Positions 26,980 to 33,705 of a DNA stretch of 33,705 bases are shown here, one piece after another. This DNA is from a virus, in the IMG/VR virus record IMGVR_UViG_3300005617_000310, positions 1 to 33,705 of that record; one strand, given 5' to 3'. Position 1 is the first letter of the stretch, and every line of letters begins with the position of its first letter. Both the position numbers and the translations under genes were made by a program. The notes under the pieces were generated by a model, which was given only the letters and a program-made list of their open reading frames with translations, was not told where the DNA came from and ran no database searches.

Positions 26980-27384
26980 TCACGCGGACTTCCTCGCGCC
27001 GGCGGTGATGGCGGCGCCCGCGGCGGCGCGTGCCGAGACCGCCGCGTCGGCGAGGCCCGTGTGCTCACAGACCAGCGCCGTGAGCTCCCACGCGGCCGCG
27101 ACCTCGAGCGGCTGGCGGCCGCGCGACTCCAGCACCTGCGCACGCCACCGCTCGAGCGCCGGGCACCGCGCCACCGGGTCCGCCGTCTCGCCCTCCTGGA
27201 GGAAGTCGAGCAGGCCGACGATGAAGTCCGCGATCGACCAGACGCAGATCGGGTCGAGCGGCACCGGTGGCGCCGGCGGTCCCTCGTCGAACGGGTAGCC
27301 GCCGATCGCGGCCTCGGCGTCATTGAGCAGCCGCTCGGCCAGCCATCGGGTGTTGGTGTAGAGCCGTGCGCGCGCGTCGTTCAT
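26980..27384 (-). CDS. hypothetical helical protein
   Basis: The 134-residue protein starts MNDARARLYTNTRWLAERLL. CVWSIADFIVGLLDFLQEG and WELTALVCEHTGLADAAVSA are probable helices. Ala-rich C-terminus. It overlaps the Topo VI-A-like gene by ATGA and lies just upstream of the helicase, so a replication role is possible but unsupported. Confidence 0.55.
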   Translation of the reverse strand: MNDARARLYTNTRWLAERLLNDAEAAIGGYPFDEGPPAPPVPLDPICVWSIADFIVGLLDFLQEGETADPVARCPALERWRAQVLESRGRQPLEVAAAWELTALVCEHTGLADAAVSARAAAGAAITAGARKSA

Positions 27385-28295
27385 GCCGCATCTCCGTCGA
27401 GCAGCGCAACGACATCTTTCCAGCGTCGCGACACGTTGGCGAGAAGGTCTCGGCCGCGTTCCTCCTCGTCAGATTTGGCCTGCCATTCATCGTCGTCCAG
27501 TAGGTCGGTTACCGTATCCCTAACGATTCCGGCCAGCATGTCCGGCTCGAGCGCGTCGAGCTCCCACGACTCGTCACCGTACTCGGCCAGGTAGGCCTGG
27601 AACCGCGAGTCAGTCTCCTTCGCTGGGTTGGGTGGCGGCTCGTGCTCCTCGACCTGGTCCATGTTGAGCGCCATGCGATCGACGCGGATCTCGTTCTCCG
27701 AGAACAGCTCGAGCCGCTCGCGGATGTCCCGCGTCATGTCAATTCCGGAGGGGTCATGGTCGCCGAAGTGGAGGATCACGGGCGTCTGACCCCTGCGCGC
27801 GATCTGGCGGAGCCGCATCGCGGCACCCCACATCTCGGACTGAGACGTGTAGCCGCGACACGAGAAGAACGGCACCTGGAGCTCATCGCACGCACGCTCG
27901 AAGACGCCGGCGAGCGCCTCCTTCTCGATCCAGACCTCAACCCGGTACCGCTGTGTCGCCCACTTGTCGATGCGGAAGACGCTCGCGTCCTCGCTCACGA
28001 GGTGCGCTGGGTTCCGCCATTCGGCGAGCTTGTGGAGCTCGCGCGTACGATCCTCGATCGCCTCCCAGTCAATGAGACCGGCGAGCCGCGCGTCGTTCAC
28101 GATCGAGCCGAGCCGCTTATAGCTCTTGACCGTATTGGCGATCAGGTCACGGCTGACGAACTGGTAATACAGCTGCCGAAGGGTCAGCTGGTATCCGTCA
28201 GCCGTATACTCGGCAATGATCGTGTTGGCGTGATCGATCACCTCTCGCGACTCCGCGGAGAAGCGACGATCGACGTAGGCGATCTTCGGGCTCAC
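27381..28295 (-). CDS. stand-alone Topo VI-A/Spo11-like TOPRIM protein
   Basis: The 304-residue protein has an N-terminal winged-helix-like part with LTLRQLYYQFVSRDLIANTV, closely resembling the catalytic-Tyr motif of Topo VI-A/Spo11 ('R.iYY'; here Tyr43/44). A Toprim domain follows: EVWIEKEALAGVFERACDEL (Glu near 124-126) and VILHFGDHDPSGIDMTRDI (DHD, 179-181). The family makes double-strand breaks or strand passage with a B subunit. None is seen here, and the protein is shorter than cellular Topo VI-A (about 350-390). It may act alone in phage recombination or replication. Confidence 0.75.
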   Translation of the reverse strand: MSPKIAYVDRRFSAESREVIDHANTIIAEYTADGYQLTLRQLYYQFVSRDLIANTVKSYKRLGSIVNDARLAGLIDWEAIEDRTRELHKLAEWRNPAHLVSEDASVFRIDKWATQRYRVEVWIEKEALAGVFERACDELQVPFFSCRGYTSQSEMWGAAMRLRQIARRGQTPVILHFGDHDPSGIDMTRDIRERLELFSENEIRVDRMALNMDQVEEHEPPPNPAKETDSRFQAYLAEYGDESWELDALEPDMLAGIVRDTVTDLLDDDEWQAKSDEEERGRDLLANVSRRWKDVVALLDGDAA

Positions 28296-28681
28296 GAAGC
28301 TAGCCCTCCGCTCTTACATCCCTCGCAGTCGAGCGCGCGCGGCCCGGTCGGCACGAACGGTTGGGTGCACCGACGGCAGACCTTCGCCTGATAGACCCGA
28401 CACTTCACCGTGCCCCTCGCGCGGCTGCCGGCGGCGAGCTTCGACTTGAGCTCGACGCGCTCGGCCAGGAGCCGCCCGATCTGGTTGCGCAGCTCGCGCA
28501 CTTCAGAAACGCGTAGCTCGCACGCCGCGCAGACGGTGCAGACCTTCCCGAACTGGCGCTCGTGCCGGACCTCGAGCTGCCCGCCGCAGTGGTCGACGAG
28601 GCACGGCCCGGCCGACTCCACACCTCGCTTCAGCGGTGGGGTGTACTGCGCGGCGATCGCGGCGGCGGTGGACTGTCTCAT
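28292..28681 (-). CDS. zinc-binding hypothetical protein
   Basis: The 129-residue protein starts MRQSTAAAIAAQYTPPLKRG. It has CLVDHC, CTVCAAC, then a coiled segment (RVSEVRELRNQIGRLLAERV), then CRVYQAKVCRRCTQPF and LDCEGCKSG: several Cys pairs, probably two zinc sites with a coiled coil between. First gene after the att-like gap. Could be a regulator; not recognised. Confidence 0.6.
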   Translation of the reverse strand: MRQSTAAAIAAQYTPPLKRGVESAGPCLVDHCGGQLEVRHERQFGKVCTVCAACELRVSEVRELRNQIGRLLAERVELKSKLAAGSRARGTVKCRVYQAKVCRRCTQPFVPTGPRALDCEGCKSGGLAS

Positions 28682-28736
28682 CGCCACTCCGCGAGGCGAA
28701 CCCGGAGCGCCGCGGCGACGAGCCGGCCAACAAACG

Positions 28737-28756
28737 GGAACGTTATGGGAACAGTA
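28737..28756 (+). repeat. direct repeat 1 (possible integrase arm site)
   Basis: GGAACGTTATGGGAACAGTA; it matches 28964-28983 at 19 of 20 bases in the same orientation. It contains internal GTTCC half-sites on the minus strand (GTTCC CATAAC GTTCC). Confidence 0.6.
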
Positions 28757-28963
28757 TGAGCACGAGTTGCGGGTCCTCTTCGCCCATGTGTGCCCTGTTC
28801 CTCGCTGCCTAACTCGTTGCTCCACCGCGTGAGGCGCTGAAAGAGGGCCTCCCAACGACTAAGCGGTCGTCGGTTCAATCCCGACCGCTGGCTCTCCGTT
28901 AACCGGCCCTCGGTGGCCCTAACGCCCCGCTGACCCCCCGTCGGCGGTGCGTCCGCGCACGAA

Positions 28964-28983
28964 GGAACGTTATGGGAACGGTA
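28964..28983 (+). repeat. direct repeat 2 (possible integrase arm site)
   Basis: GGAACGTTATGGGAACGGTA, partner of 28737-28756, ending 12 bp before the integrase stop codon. Confidence 0.6.
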
Positions 28984-28994
28984 GCGTTGCCGAT

Positions 28995-30200
28995 TCATCG
29001 GTCCCCTCCCACCACGCCGGCCGCCTTTTCCATCCGCTCCTTCCGCTGTTTGAGGTAGCTCCGCGCCTGCTTCATGTCCTTGTCGCCGATCCACTCCATG
29101 CCGAGGCGGTCGTCGCCCGTACGGTCGGCCACGTTCCCGGCGACCATCTTCCGGAATCCGTGCAGCGCGCGGTACGGCCGGTGCTCGACGCCGGCGCGCT
29201 CCTCGAGGGCTCGGAGCGCGCGCCACATGGCCTGGTAGCCGTAGGGCTTCCCGGCGTGGTTCCCGTGCCCCGGGATGACCCACGGCGAGCGTGAGAGCTC
29301 GTCGGCGGCGATACGCTGGTGGCGGTTCATCTGCGTGAACGCGCGCCCCGTCGGCACTCGCAGCCAGTACCTCGCCGTCTCGAGCGCGGCGATCGCCTCC
29401 CAAGTCAGCGGCTGCGTCAGGACATCGCCGTTCTTCTGGTATTCCGCCGGCCAGAGGATCACGCCCTCGGTTTCGTCGACGTCCGCCCACCGGAGGTGGA
29501 GCACGGCGTTGGCGCGCTGCCCCTGGTGCCCGGCAAGCATGAGGGCGACCCAGATGCGCCAGTCGCGGGTGTCCTGCGGGTTGAGCGCGCGGAGGAGTTG
29601 CGAGTACTCCTCGTCGCTGTACTCCTCGGGGTTGTTCACCACCGCGTCCTTCGGCCGCTTCCAGCGGTGCAGCGCGAGCTCGTTCTGCGCGACCAGCTTG
29701 CGGGTCTGGCCCCAGTTGTAGACGATGCGCGCGACGTTGAGCACTTGGCGGATCTGGTTGATCGCCATGCCGGCCGTGCGCGCTCGCGCGATGAACTGGT
29801 CGACGTCGTGGAGCGTCGTCGTCGCGGCAACGGTGTTCCGGCCGATGTAGGTCTCCCACTTCCGCCATCGCTCGGCGTAGTTCACCTGGGACTTCAGGCG
29901 GAGATCGGCGAACGCCGGCGCCTCGGCGTACGCGGTCCAGAGTGCCCGGACCGTGGTCCTCGGGATCACGCGCCGGTCGTCGCCCTCGGCGATCCGTTTC
30001 CGCTCGTCGTGGAAGGCCTCGGCGAACTTGATGGCGTCGGCCTTCCCGTCGCGCGAGAGCGGGAACACGCGCTTCGACTTCACGCCGGATGCGTCGGCGT
30101 AGAGCACCTCGTAGCGCTTCCGCTTCACGTCCTCGAGGACGCGCACGTAGTCGCCGCGGCGCTTCTGGCCGAGGGTCCGGATGGACTTCCGGGCGGTCAT
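28995..30200 (-). CDS. tyrosine-family site-specific integrase
   Basis: The 401-residue protein has an N-terminal arm-binding part, a SAM-like core-binding domain (about 80-180, with HDVDQFIARARTAGMAINQI) and a catalytic domain. Visible residues: Arg229 in AGHQGQRANAVLHLRW, a Lys near 256, His347-x-x-Arg350 in ALHGFRKMVAGN, Trp370 in the WIGD box and Tyr382 in QARSYLKQR. It would integrate and excise the phage at the att region immediately downstream. It starts by ATGA overlap. Confidence 0.9.
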   Translation of the reverse strand: MTARKSIRTLGQKRRGDYVRVLEDVKRKRYEVLYADASGVKSKRVFPLSRDGKADAIKFAEAFHDERKRIAEGDDRRVIPRTTVRALWTAYAEAPAFADLRLKSQVNYAERWRKWETYIGRNTVAATTTLHDVDQFIARARTAGMAINQIRQVLNVARIVYNWGQTRKLVAQNELALHRWKRPKDAVVNNPEEYSDEEYSQLLRALNPQDTRDWRIWVALMLAGHQGQRANAVLHLRWADVDETEGVILWPAEYQKNGDVLTQPLTWEAIAALETARYWLRVPTGRAFTQMNRHQRIAADELSRSPWVIPGHGNHAGKPYGYQAMWRALRALEERAGVEHRPYRALHGFRKMVAGNVADRTGDDRLGMEWIGDKDMKQARSYLKQRKERMEKAAGVVGGDR

Positions 30201-30553
30201 CGGGCTTGCTCCTCAATGCGCATCAGGCGGAACCCGGCACGCTTGAGCGCTGTTTCCAGGAACGATCGCCCGACTGCTGTCCCAAGCCACTGGATGACTG
30301 TCGCGGCCACGCGCGCGTCGCGCTGCGTCATCGGCCCATCGGTCCACTCGCGGTCCATCATCGCGTAGCCGAACGGGTCGCGATGCTCGTCCTTCTCATG
30401 TGAGAGAAGCGTGGCGAGGATCGGCGTGCAGCCGAACGGCTTGTTATTCTCCTTCTCCCACTCGACCGCAAAGGCGTGTTCAAACCTGCCGGTGAAGTCA
30501 TCGATGGCGGTCCGGCGGTAACGGTAGCCGCGGTGCTCGATCGTTTGCGTCAT
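30197..30553 (-). CDS. hypothetical protein upstream of integrase
   Basis: The 118-residue protein starts MTQTIEHRGYRYRRTAIDDF at ATG 30553 (ATGA overlap). ARVAATVIQWLGTAVGRSFL and ETALKRAGFRLMRI are helical. A longer upstream frame is a shadow of the next gene. Unknown. Confidence 0.55.
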   Translation of the reverse strand: MTQTIEHRGYRYRRTAIDDFTGRFEHAFAVEWEKENNKPFGCTPILATLLSHEKDEHRDPFGYAMMDREWTDGPMTQRDARVAATVIQWLGTAVGRSFLETALKRAGFRLMRIEEQAR

Positions 30554-30906
30554 GCGGCCTCTCCTCCGCGCGCGGCCCGCCGCGCCTCGTCCCGGACCTC
30601 GTCGCCGCGCATCCGCTGCGGCACCATGACGCTCAGGTACTGCCGCTCGCTCTTCTTCCGCGGGCTCCAGCGCGCGAGGCCCTGCTGCTCCCACGCGCGG
30701 AACCGCTGGCGGAACCACGGGGCGGCGTGCGGCGACGCCAGCACGGCCTCCGTCTCGGACATCCACTTCGTGAACGGCTCCGCGGCCTCGGCGATCTCGT
30801 CGCAGAGCCGCTCAAGCGCGTCGGCGATCGCGGCCTGGCCGTGCTTCCGGAGCACCGGGAGCTCGCCGCGCGCGTCGGCAATCACCTGATCGAGGGTCCG
30901 CGTCAT
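30550..30906 (-). CDS. hypothetical, possible DNA-binding/excisionase-type protein
   Basis: The 118-residue protein starts MTRTLDQVIADARGELPVLR. The C-terminal half HAAPWFRQRFRAWEQQGLAR followed by KKSERQYLSVMVPQRMRG resembles a winged-helix segment, often seen in phage proteins reading 'W...G.AR....RQY'. Two genes upstream of the integrase it could assist excision; the evidence is only motif-like. Confidence 0.55.
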   Translation of the reverse strand: MTRTLDQVIADARGELPVLRKHGQAAIADALERLCDEIAEAAEPFTKWMSETEAVLASPHAAPWFRQRFRAWEQQGLARWSPRKKSERQYLSVMVPQRMRGDEVRDEARRAARGGEAA

Positions 30907-31112
30907 GCCTTGGAAAAGCCAGACGTTAGGCGGAGGCCCGAGCGGTCATACGCCGCGACGAGCATGCGCCGCGAGGTGCGGAACTTCTCGAGCAGCGCGG
31001 CGCCGGTGGATCCGTTGGCGTAGAGTGCCACGATCGTCTCGGTGAGGACGGCCTCGTGCTCGTCGAGCAATGCCATGAACTCGGCGCGCGGTTCCGCGGC
31101 GGGCCTCGTCAC
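30903..31112 (-). CDS. small hypothetical protein, HTH-like
   Basis: The 69-residue protein starts with GTG 31112 (MTRPAAEPRAEFMALLDEHE) overlapping the previous TGA. IVALYANGSTGAALLEKFRT then SRRMLVAAYDRSG suggests helices with a short turn. Unknown. Confidence 0.55.
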   Translation of the reverse strand: MTRPAAEPRAEFMALLDEHEAVLTETIVALYANGSTGAALLEKFRTSRRMLVAAYDRSGLRLTSGFSKA

Positions 31113-31405
31113 AGGTTCTTCCGCGAGAACTGCACAACGTCGGGGCATGTCGTGAAGTGCGAGACGCCGCGACCGTCGTACACGTCCGCCGTACCGCCCG
31201 GCGCCAGCAGGTCGCCCTGCGCCGTGTCGTTCGTCTCGCTCGGTCGCCGGCCGCCTTCGACGTCGCAATCGACCGGCAGTGGTCCGAACCCACCCCGGAC
31301 CCAGTAAATCGTCTTGCCGCAATTCGGCCCGCGACACTGCCCCGGGGACGATCCGGCCGGGACGTCGTAGAACCGAGTCGCTGGCTGCTTTCGAGTCGTA
31401 GTCAT
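31109..31405 (-). CDS. small Cys-containing hypothetical protein
   Basis: The 98-residue protein starts MTTTRKQPATRFYDVPAGSS at ATG 31405. QCRGPNCGKTIYWVRGGFGP and LPVDCDVEGGRRP give a zinc-ribbon-like Cys set, and FTTCPDVVQFSRKNL ends the protein. The pattern 'C...NCGK.IYW' recalls small phage proteins that read 'C..C.a.I.W'. Unknown. Confidence 0.6.
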   Translation of the reverse strand: MTTTRKQPATRFYDVPAGSSPGQCRGPNCGKTIYWVRGGFGPLPVDCDVEGGRRPSETNDTAQGDLLAPGGTADVYDGRGVSHFTTCPDVVQFSRKNL

Positions 31406-31629
31406 GCGGGCACCGCCTGGCGCGGGATGATCGTCCGCCAGTAGTGGGTGAGGTTCGTCGGCGAAACGCAGCCTGTGCAGAGCCCGACGCCGAGCACTGG
31501 CTCGAGGAGCAGGATCCCGAGCCCGGGCGATCGCCCCCACGACCCGGGGTACAGCGACGACTGCACGCGGCCGCAGCTCACGCACGTGGCTTCGGTCGGC
31601 TGCACCGGGAATCGCGGGGTGGGGGCCAT
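31402..31629 (-). CDS. small zinc-ribbon-like protein
   Basis: The 75-residue protein starts MAPTPRFPVQPTEATCVSCG. A CVSC pair and later a CTGC pair (VGLCTGCVSPTNLTHYWRTI) are 32-33 residues apart, a likely single zinc site. Stop overlaps the next ATG. Confidence 0.55.
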   Translation of the reverse strand: MAPTPRFPVQPTEATCVSCGRVQSSLYPGSWGRSPGLGILLLEPVLGVGLCTGCVSPTNLTHYWRTIIPRQAVPA

Positions 31630-31636
31630 ACGTGAA

Positions 31637-31822
31637 TTAGCTCCAACGGGTCGGCAGGTCGTCGCTGGCCGTGGCGCGCAGCGCCGACAGCCGCGTGATC
31701 TCGTGCGCCGTGTTCACGCACTCGGCGATGTCCGGCGAACTACCAGCTTCGCGATGCGCGAGGTCAGCTTGCGCGTTGTAGAGGATCGCAGCGACGATGG
31801 CGATCAGGTCTGAGTGATTCAT
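31637..31822 (-). CDS. small hypothetical protein
   Basis: The 61-residue protein MNHSDLIAIVAAILYNAQAD... is helical throughout (AECVNTAHEITRLSALRATA). Four bases separate it from the upstream gene. Unknown. Confidence 0.5.
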   Translation of the reverse strand: MNHSDLIAIVAAILYNAQADLAHREAGSSPDIAECVNTAHEITRLSALRATASDDLPTRWS

Positions 31823-31826
31823 AGTT

Positions 31827-32324
31827 TTACGCGTCCAGCGCGTGCAGGGTGCGGAGCGCGATAGCCTCGGGATCAGTCGCGCGCGCGGCGTAGCCGGCGG
31901 CGTAGGCCTCCTCGGCGATCGCGGAGGCGTAGTGCTCCACGTACAGCGCCAGACGCTCGCAGAGCATACTCTCGCGCGAGTGCAGCGCGTCCTCCTGCCG
32001 GTCCTCCGGTGCCTTGACGACGATCGCGCCGTGAACCAGCGGCCGTATGCGATTCGCGATACCGGCGCGCACCTGGTCCGCGTTGGCGAGCTTCATTTCC
32101 GTCTGGCCGCGCAGCACCGGGATGATGAAGGTCTTGATCGCCGCGGCGTCGGCGCGCTGGGTGCGCGCCTCGCGATGATAGCCCTCCTCCTCGTTCTTCT
32201 TCGCCAGCTTCTCGATCGACTCCTGCCGCTCCTCCAGCGAGCGGATCACGATCGACTGATCATGGGCGGTGCGGAATCGGACGGCCTCGGGCAGCGTCTC
32301 GGTGTCGATGTTCGTGAGGGTCAT
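31827..32324 (-). CDS. hypothetical helical protein
   Basis: The 165-residue protein starts MTLTNIDTETLPEAVRFRTA. Charged helices ERQESIEKLAKKNEEEGYHR and EARTQRADAAAIKTFIIPVL precede IVVKAPEDRQEDALHSRESM, ending EEAYAAGYAARATDPEAIAL. Lies directly after the possible annealing protein, where partner exonucleases often lie, but no nuclease motif is visible. Confidence 0.55.
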   Translation of the reverse strand: MTLTNIDTETLPEAVRFRTAHDQSIVIRSLEERQESIEKLAKKNEEEGYHREARTQRADAAAIKTFIIPVLRGQTEMKLANADQVRAGIANRIRPLVHGAIVVKAPEDRQEDALHSRESMLCERLALYVEHYASAIAEEAYAAGYAARATDPEAIALRTLHALDA

Positions 32325-32327
32325 GGG

Positions 32328-33404
32328 CTAGTCCAGTTGGGCGTTGCGGTTGCGGCGCTTCGGCTGATCGTTGAGGTCGAGGGCGTCCTGGATCTTCCCG
32401 GGACCGGGGACCGTGTGAGACTTCGACCCGGGCGGCGAGGCCTGCCGCGCCTCGTCATCCAGGAGCTGCTGGTCGAGCACCAGGTCATCGTCTGGCGTCT
32501 CGAGGTCGCTCGTGTCGATCTGCGTGGTCGCGACGTTCTCCGGCGGTCGGCTCACCACGGTCGTCGGGACCGGGTCGCCGGGGCCTAACGCGGGCTTCAT
32601 CCCGGGGGACGTGTAGGGGTCGTCGCCGATCATCGGCATCCGCCGCACGTGCCCGCTCCCGTTGAGTGCGGACTCGCGGATGTCGACCTTGGTCGGGAGG
32701 GCGGCCGCGGATCGCTCGTCGGCCATGCGCGCCGTCACCAGGAGGCCCTTGTCGTCGAGCTCCTCCTCGCGCCACTTGAGATGCGGGATCTGGCTCGCGA
32801 TGTAGCGCATGACGCGGCGGCAGGCGCGCGTCTCCGAGGTCTCGACGGGGAACGAGTCGCCGACCGGGTCCGACTTCCGCGTCCCGCCGCCGCACCACTT
32901 GGCCGACGTGAACTCGACCGGCACGGTCTTGAGCTTCACGCGGAAGACGACGGCCGACACCGCCGCCTCGGGGATGGCGTGCTGGATCCGCTCGTAGCGG
33001 CGCCGCTCGATCTCCGAACGCGCCCACGACGCCTCCTGGCCCTCGCCTTTCGCGAGCTGCTCGAGCCGCGGGTCAGCCTCGACGTGGTCGGGCTTCGCGT
33101 AGTCGACCAGCCCGTCCTCGACCATCTCTGAGAGGCGGCGCAGATAGTAACGGGAATTGCGGTAGACGTTCCCGCCTAACACGTCGATCTCGGTCGGGTC
33201 GATCAGGCTCTGGCGACAGTACATCGCGACCGCGCGCTGCATCTCGTTACTGAGGCCTTTGCCCCAGTTCATCTCCGAGATTTTCGCCGCGACGAGGTGC
33301 AGCTTCTTGCGCTCCTCGAGCGCGTCCTGCGCCTCGGTCTGCGCGAGCGCCTGGCGCGCGCGCTTCGTCTCGCTCTCGGGCGGCGTCTGGGCTGGAAGGG
33401 TCAC
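32328..33404 (-). CDS. possible RecT-like ssDNA annealing protein
   Basis: The 358-residue protein starts with GTG 33404 (MTLPAQTPPESETKRARQAL), AGGAGA 8-9 bases upstream, overlapping the preceding TGA. NEMQRAVAMYCRQSLIDPTE, DVLGGNVYRNSRYYLRRLSE, and a beta-rich AVVFRVKLKTVPVEFTSAKW then SETRACRRVMRYIASQIPHL recall RecT/Bet-type annealing proteins: an 'a..cr...ldP' helix, a Y-rich strand, and an 'e.TRA.rRa.r' helix. The C-terminal 150 residues are disordered and acidic. Plausible but weak; other early DNA-binding roles are possible. Confidence 0.4.
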   Translation of the reverse strand: MTLPAQTPPESETKRARQALAQTEAQDALEERKKLHLVAAKISEMNWGKGLSNEMQRAVAMYCRQSLIDPTEIDVLGGNVYRNSRYYLRRLSEMVEDGLVDYAKPDHVEADPRLEQLAKGEGQEASWARSEIERRRYERIQHAIPEAAVSAVVFRVKLKTVPVEFTSAKWCGGGTRKSDPVGDSFPVETSETRACRRVMRYIASQIPHLKWREEELDDKGLLVTARMADERSAAALPTKVDIRESALNGSGHVRRMPMIGDDPYTSPGMKPALGPGDPVPTTVVSRPPENVATTQIDTSDLETPDDDLVLDQQLLDDEARQASPPGSKSHTVPGPGKIQDALDLNDQPKRRNRNAQLD

Positions 33405-33640
33405 GCGGCACTCTCCTGACTCTGAATGGACGCCGCGGCGGCCTGCTCGAGCATGAGACGCTCGATCTCCGGCAGCGCGGCGGTGATGTGTTTGCAGCGG
33501 TCGGTGAGGCAAGTCAGGCAGCAGATCACGCCGTTCCGGTTGGACTGTCGGACCGTGACGAGGCCCTTGCCATCCGCGACGGCGAAATACTCCGCCATGG
33601 AGGTGGACTTCATGTGGCGCACTCCGGGCTGATCGCTCAT
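33401..33640 (-). CDS. SWIM-like zinc-finger protein
   Basis: The 79-residue protein starts MSDQPGVRHMKSTSMAEYFA. Residues about 26-60 (VTVRQSNRNGVICCLTCLTD then RCKHITAALPEIERL) resemble a SWIM finger: Cys pair, then Cys-x-His followed by a helix. SWIM domains bind DNA or protein partners. It overlaps both neighbours. Confidence 0.6.
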   Translation of the reverse strand: MSDQPGVRHMKSTSMAEYFAVADGKGLVTVRQSNRNGVICCLTCLTDRCKHITAALPEIERLMLEQAAAASIQSQESAA

Positions 33641-33705
33641 CGGTGCGACACGATGAAGTGCGACGATTTGCGCTTGAGCATCGCGCCGAGCAGCCGATCA
33701 TAGAG
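33637..33705 (-). CDS. 3' end of an upstream gene cut by the window edge
   Basis: Twenty-two codons ending LLGAMLKRKSSHFIVSHR and a TGA that overlaps the next ATG. Too short to identify; the overlap pattern supports it being coding. Confidence 0.5.
   Translation of the reverse strand, partial: LYDRLLGAMLKRKSSHFIVSHR

Larger units (their letters stand above)
28682..28994. other. att-like region downstream of integrase
   Basis: The 313-bp gap contains a tRNA T-arm-like sequence at 28869-28885 (GTCGG-TTCAATC-CCGAC) followed by an acceptor-like CGCTGGC and T. On either side, outside it, is a 20-bp direct repeat (28737-28756, 28964-28983), 19/20 identical. No D-arm or matching 5' acceptor is present, so this looks like the 3' half of a tRNA, as in phage attP or attR sites, flanked by possible integrase arm sites. 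Confidence 0.5.

Noticed and set aside
28800-28893. A complete plus-strand tRNA gene
   Set aside because: T-arm and 3' acceptor are good, but no D-arm, anticodon stem-loop with T33 or matching 5' acceptor strand can be found.
28678-30216. 512-codon minus frame across integrase and att region
   Set aside because: Overlaps the clear integrase in another frame and is Arg/Ala-rich; its SGLNRRPL-like end is the antisense of the tRNA-like sequence.
31109-31585. Longer start for the protein at 31109-31405
   Set aside because: The extra N-terminus overlaps the neighbouring zinc-ribbon gene in another frame and is Arg/Ala-rich; ATG 31405 with ATGA overlap is preferred.

Overview
The window is about 33.7 kb of high-GC DNA (roughly two thirds G+C by eye) from a lambda-like tailed phage or prophage with a siphovirus-type morphogenesis module. 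Almost all genes lie on the minus strand in one very compact leftward run. Neighbouring genes repeatedly overlap by ATGA or GTGA, so stop and start share bases. The host is a high-GC bacterium that cannot be named from this window. The small plus-strand proteins ending in LLPPE look to me like hypothetical proteins of Gemmatimonadota-type genomes, but that is a weak impression.

Right to left, in transcription order. (1) 33.7-30.2 kb holds early genes: a SWIM-like zinc protein, a possible RecT-like annealing protein and several tiny proteins, some with Cys pairs. (2) 30.2-28.3 kb holds a tyrosine integrase. It is followed by a 313-bp gap with a tRNA 3'-half-like sequence between two near-identical 20-bp repeats (probable att region), then a zinc-binding protein. 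(3) 28.3-25.1 kb is the replication/recombination block: a stand-alone Topo VI-A/Spo11-like protein, a RepA/AAA_25-type helicase whose 3' end carries six 9-bp iteron-like repeats (candidate origin), and a VRR-NUC nuclease. (4) 25.1-22.2 kb holds a dozen very small genes, two encoding two-helix membrane peptides. (5) 22.25-20.4 kb holds a TPR-glycosyltransferase cargo gene and a tail-completion-like gene. (6) 20.3-8.5 kb is the packaging and head/tail block: TerS, TerL (GpA family), lambda-type portal, an S49 protease fused to the major capsid protein with an internal start, decoration-like proteins, head-tail joining proteins, the major tail protein, and tail chaperones G/GT with a T7 slippery site. 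(7) 8.5-1 holds a plus-strand HNH endonuclease, the tape measure gene and three tail-tip proteins, the last truncated by the window edge.

The most unusual locus is inside the tape measure gene. About 2 kb of its 5.4-kb frame is occupied by five plus-strand mini-genes with shared C-terminal tails and, in several, shared leaders. All five are in one frame and codon-aligned with the tape measure, so the opposite frame never closes. The tape measure's conserved SDSIPARLS motif is present on both sides of the array. A second global oddity is a strongly repeated heptamer, CCTAACG/CGTTAGG (25 exact copies counted by hand), used in several reading frames and at stops and starts. No lysis cassette, CI-like repressor or DNA polymerase was recognised.
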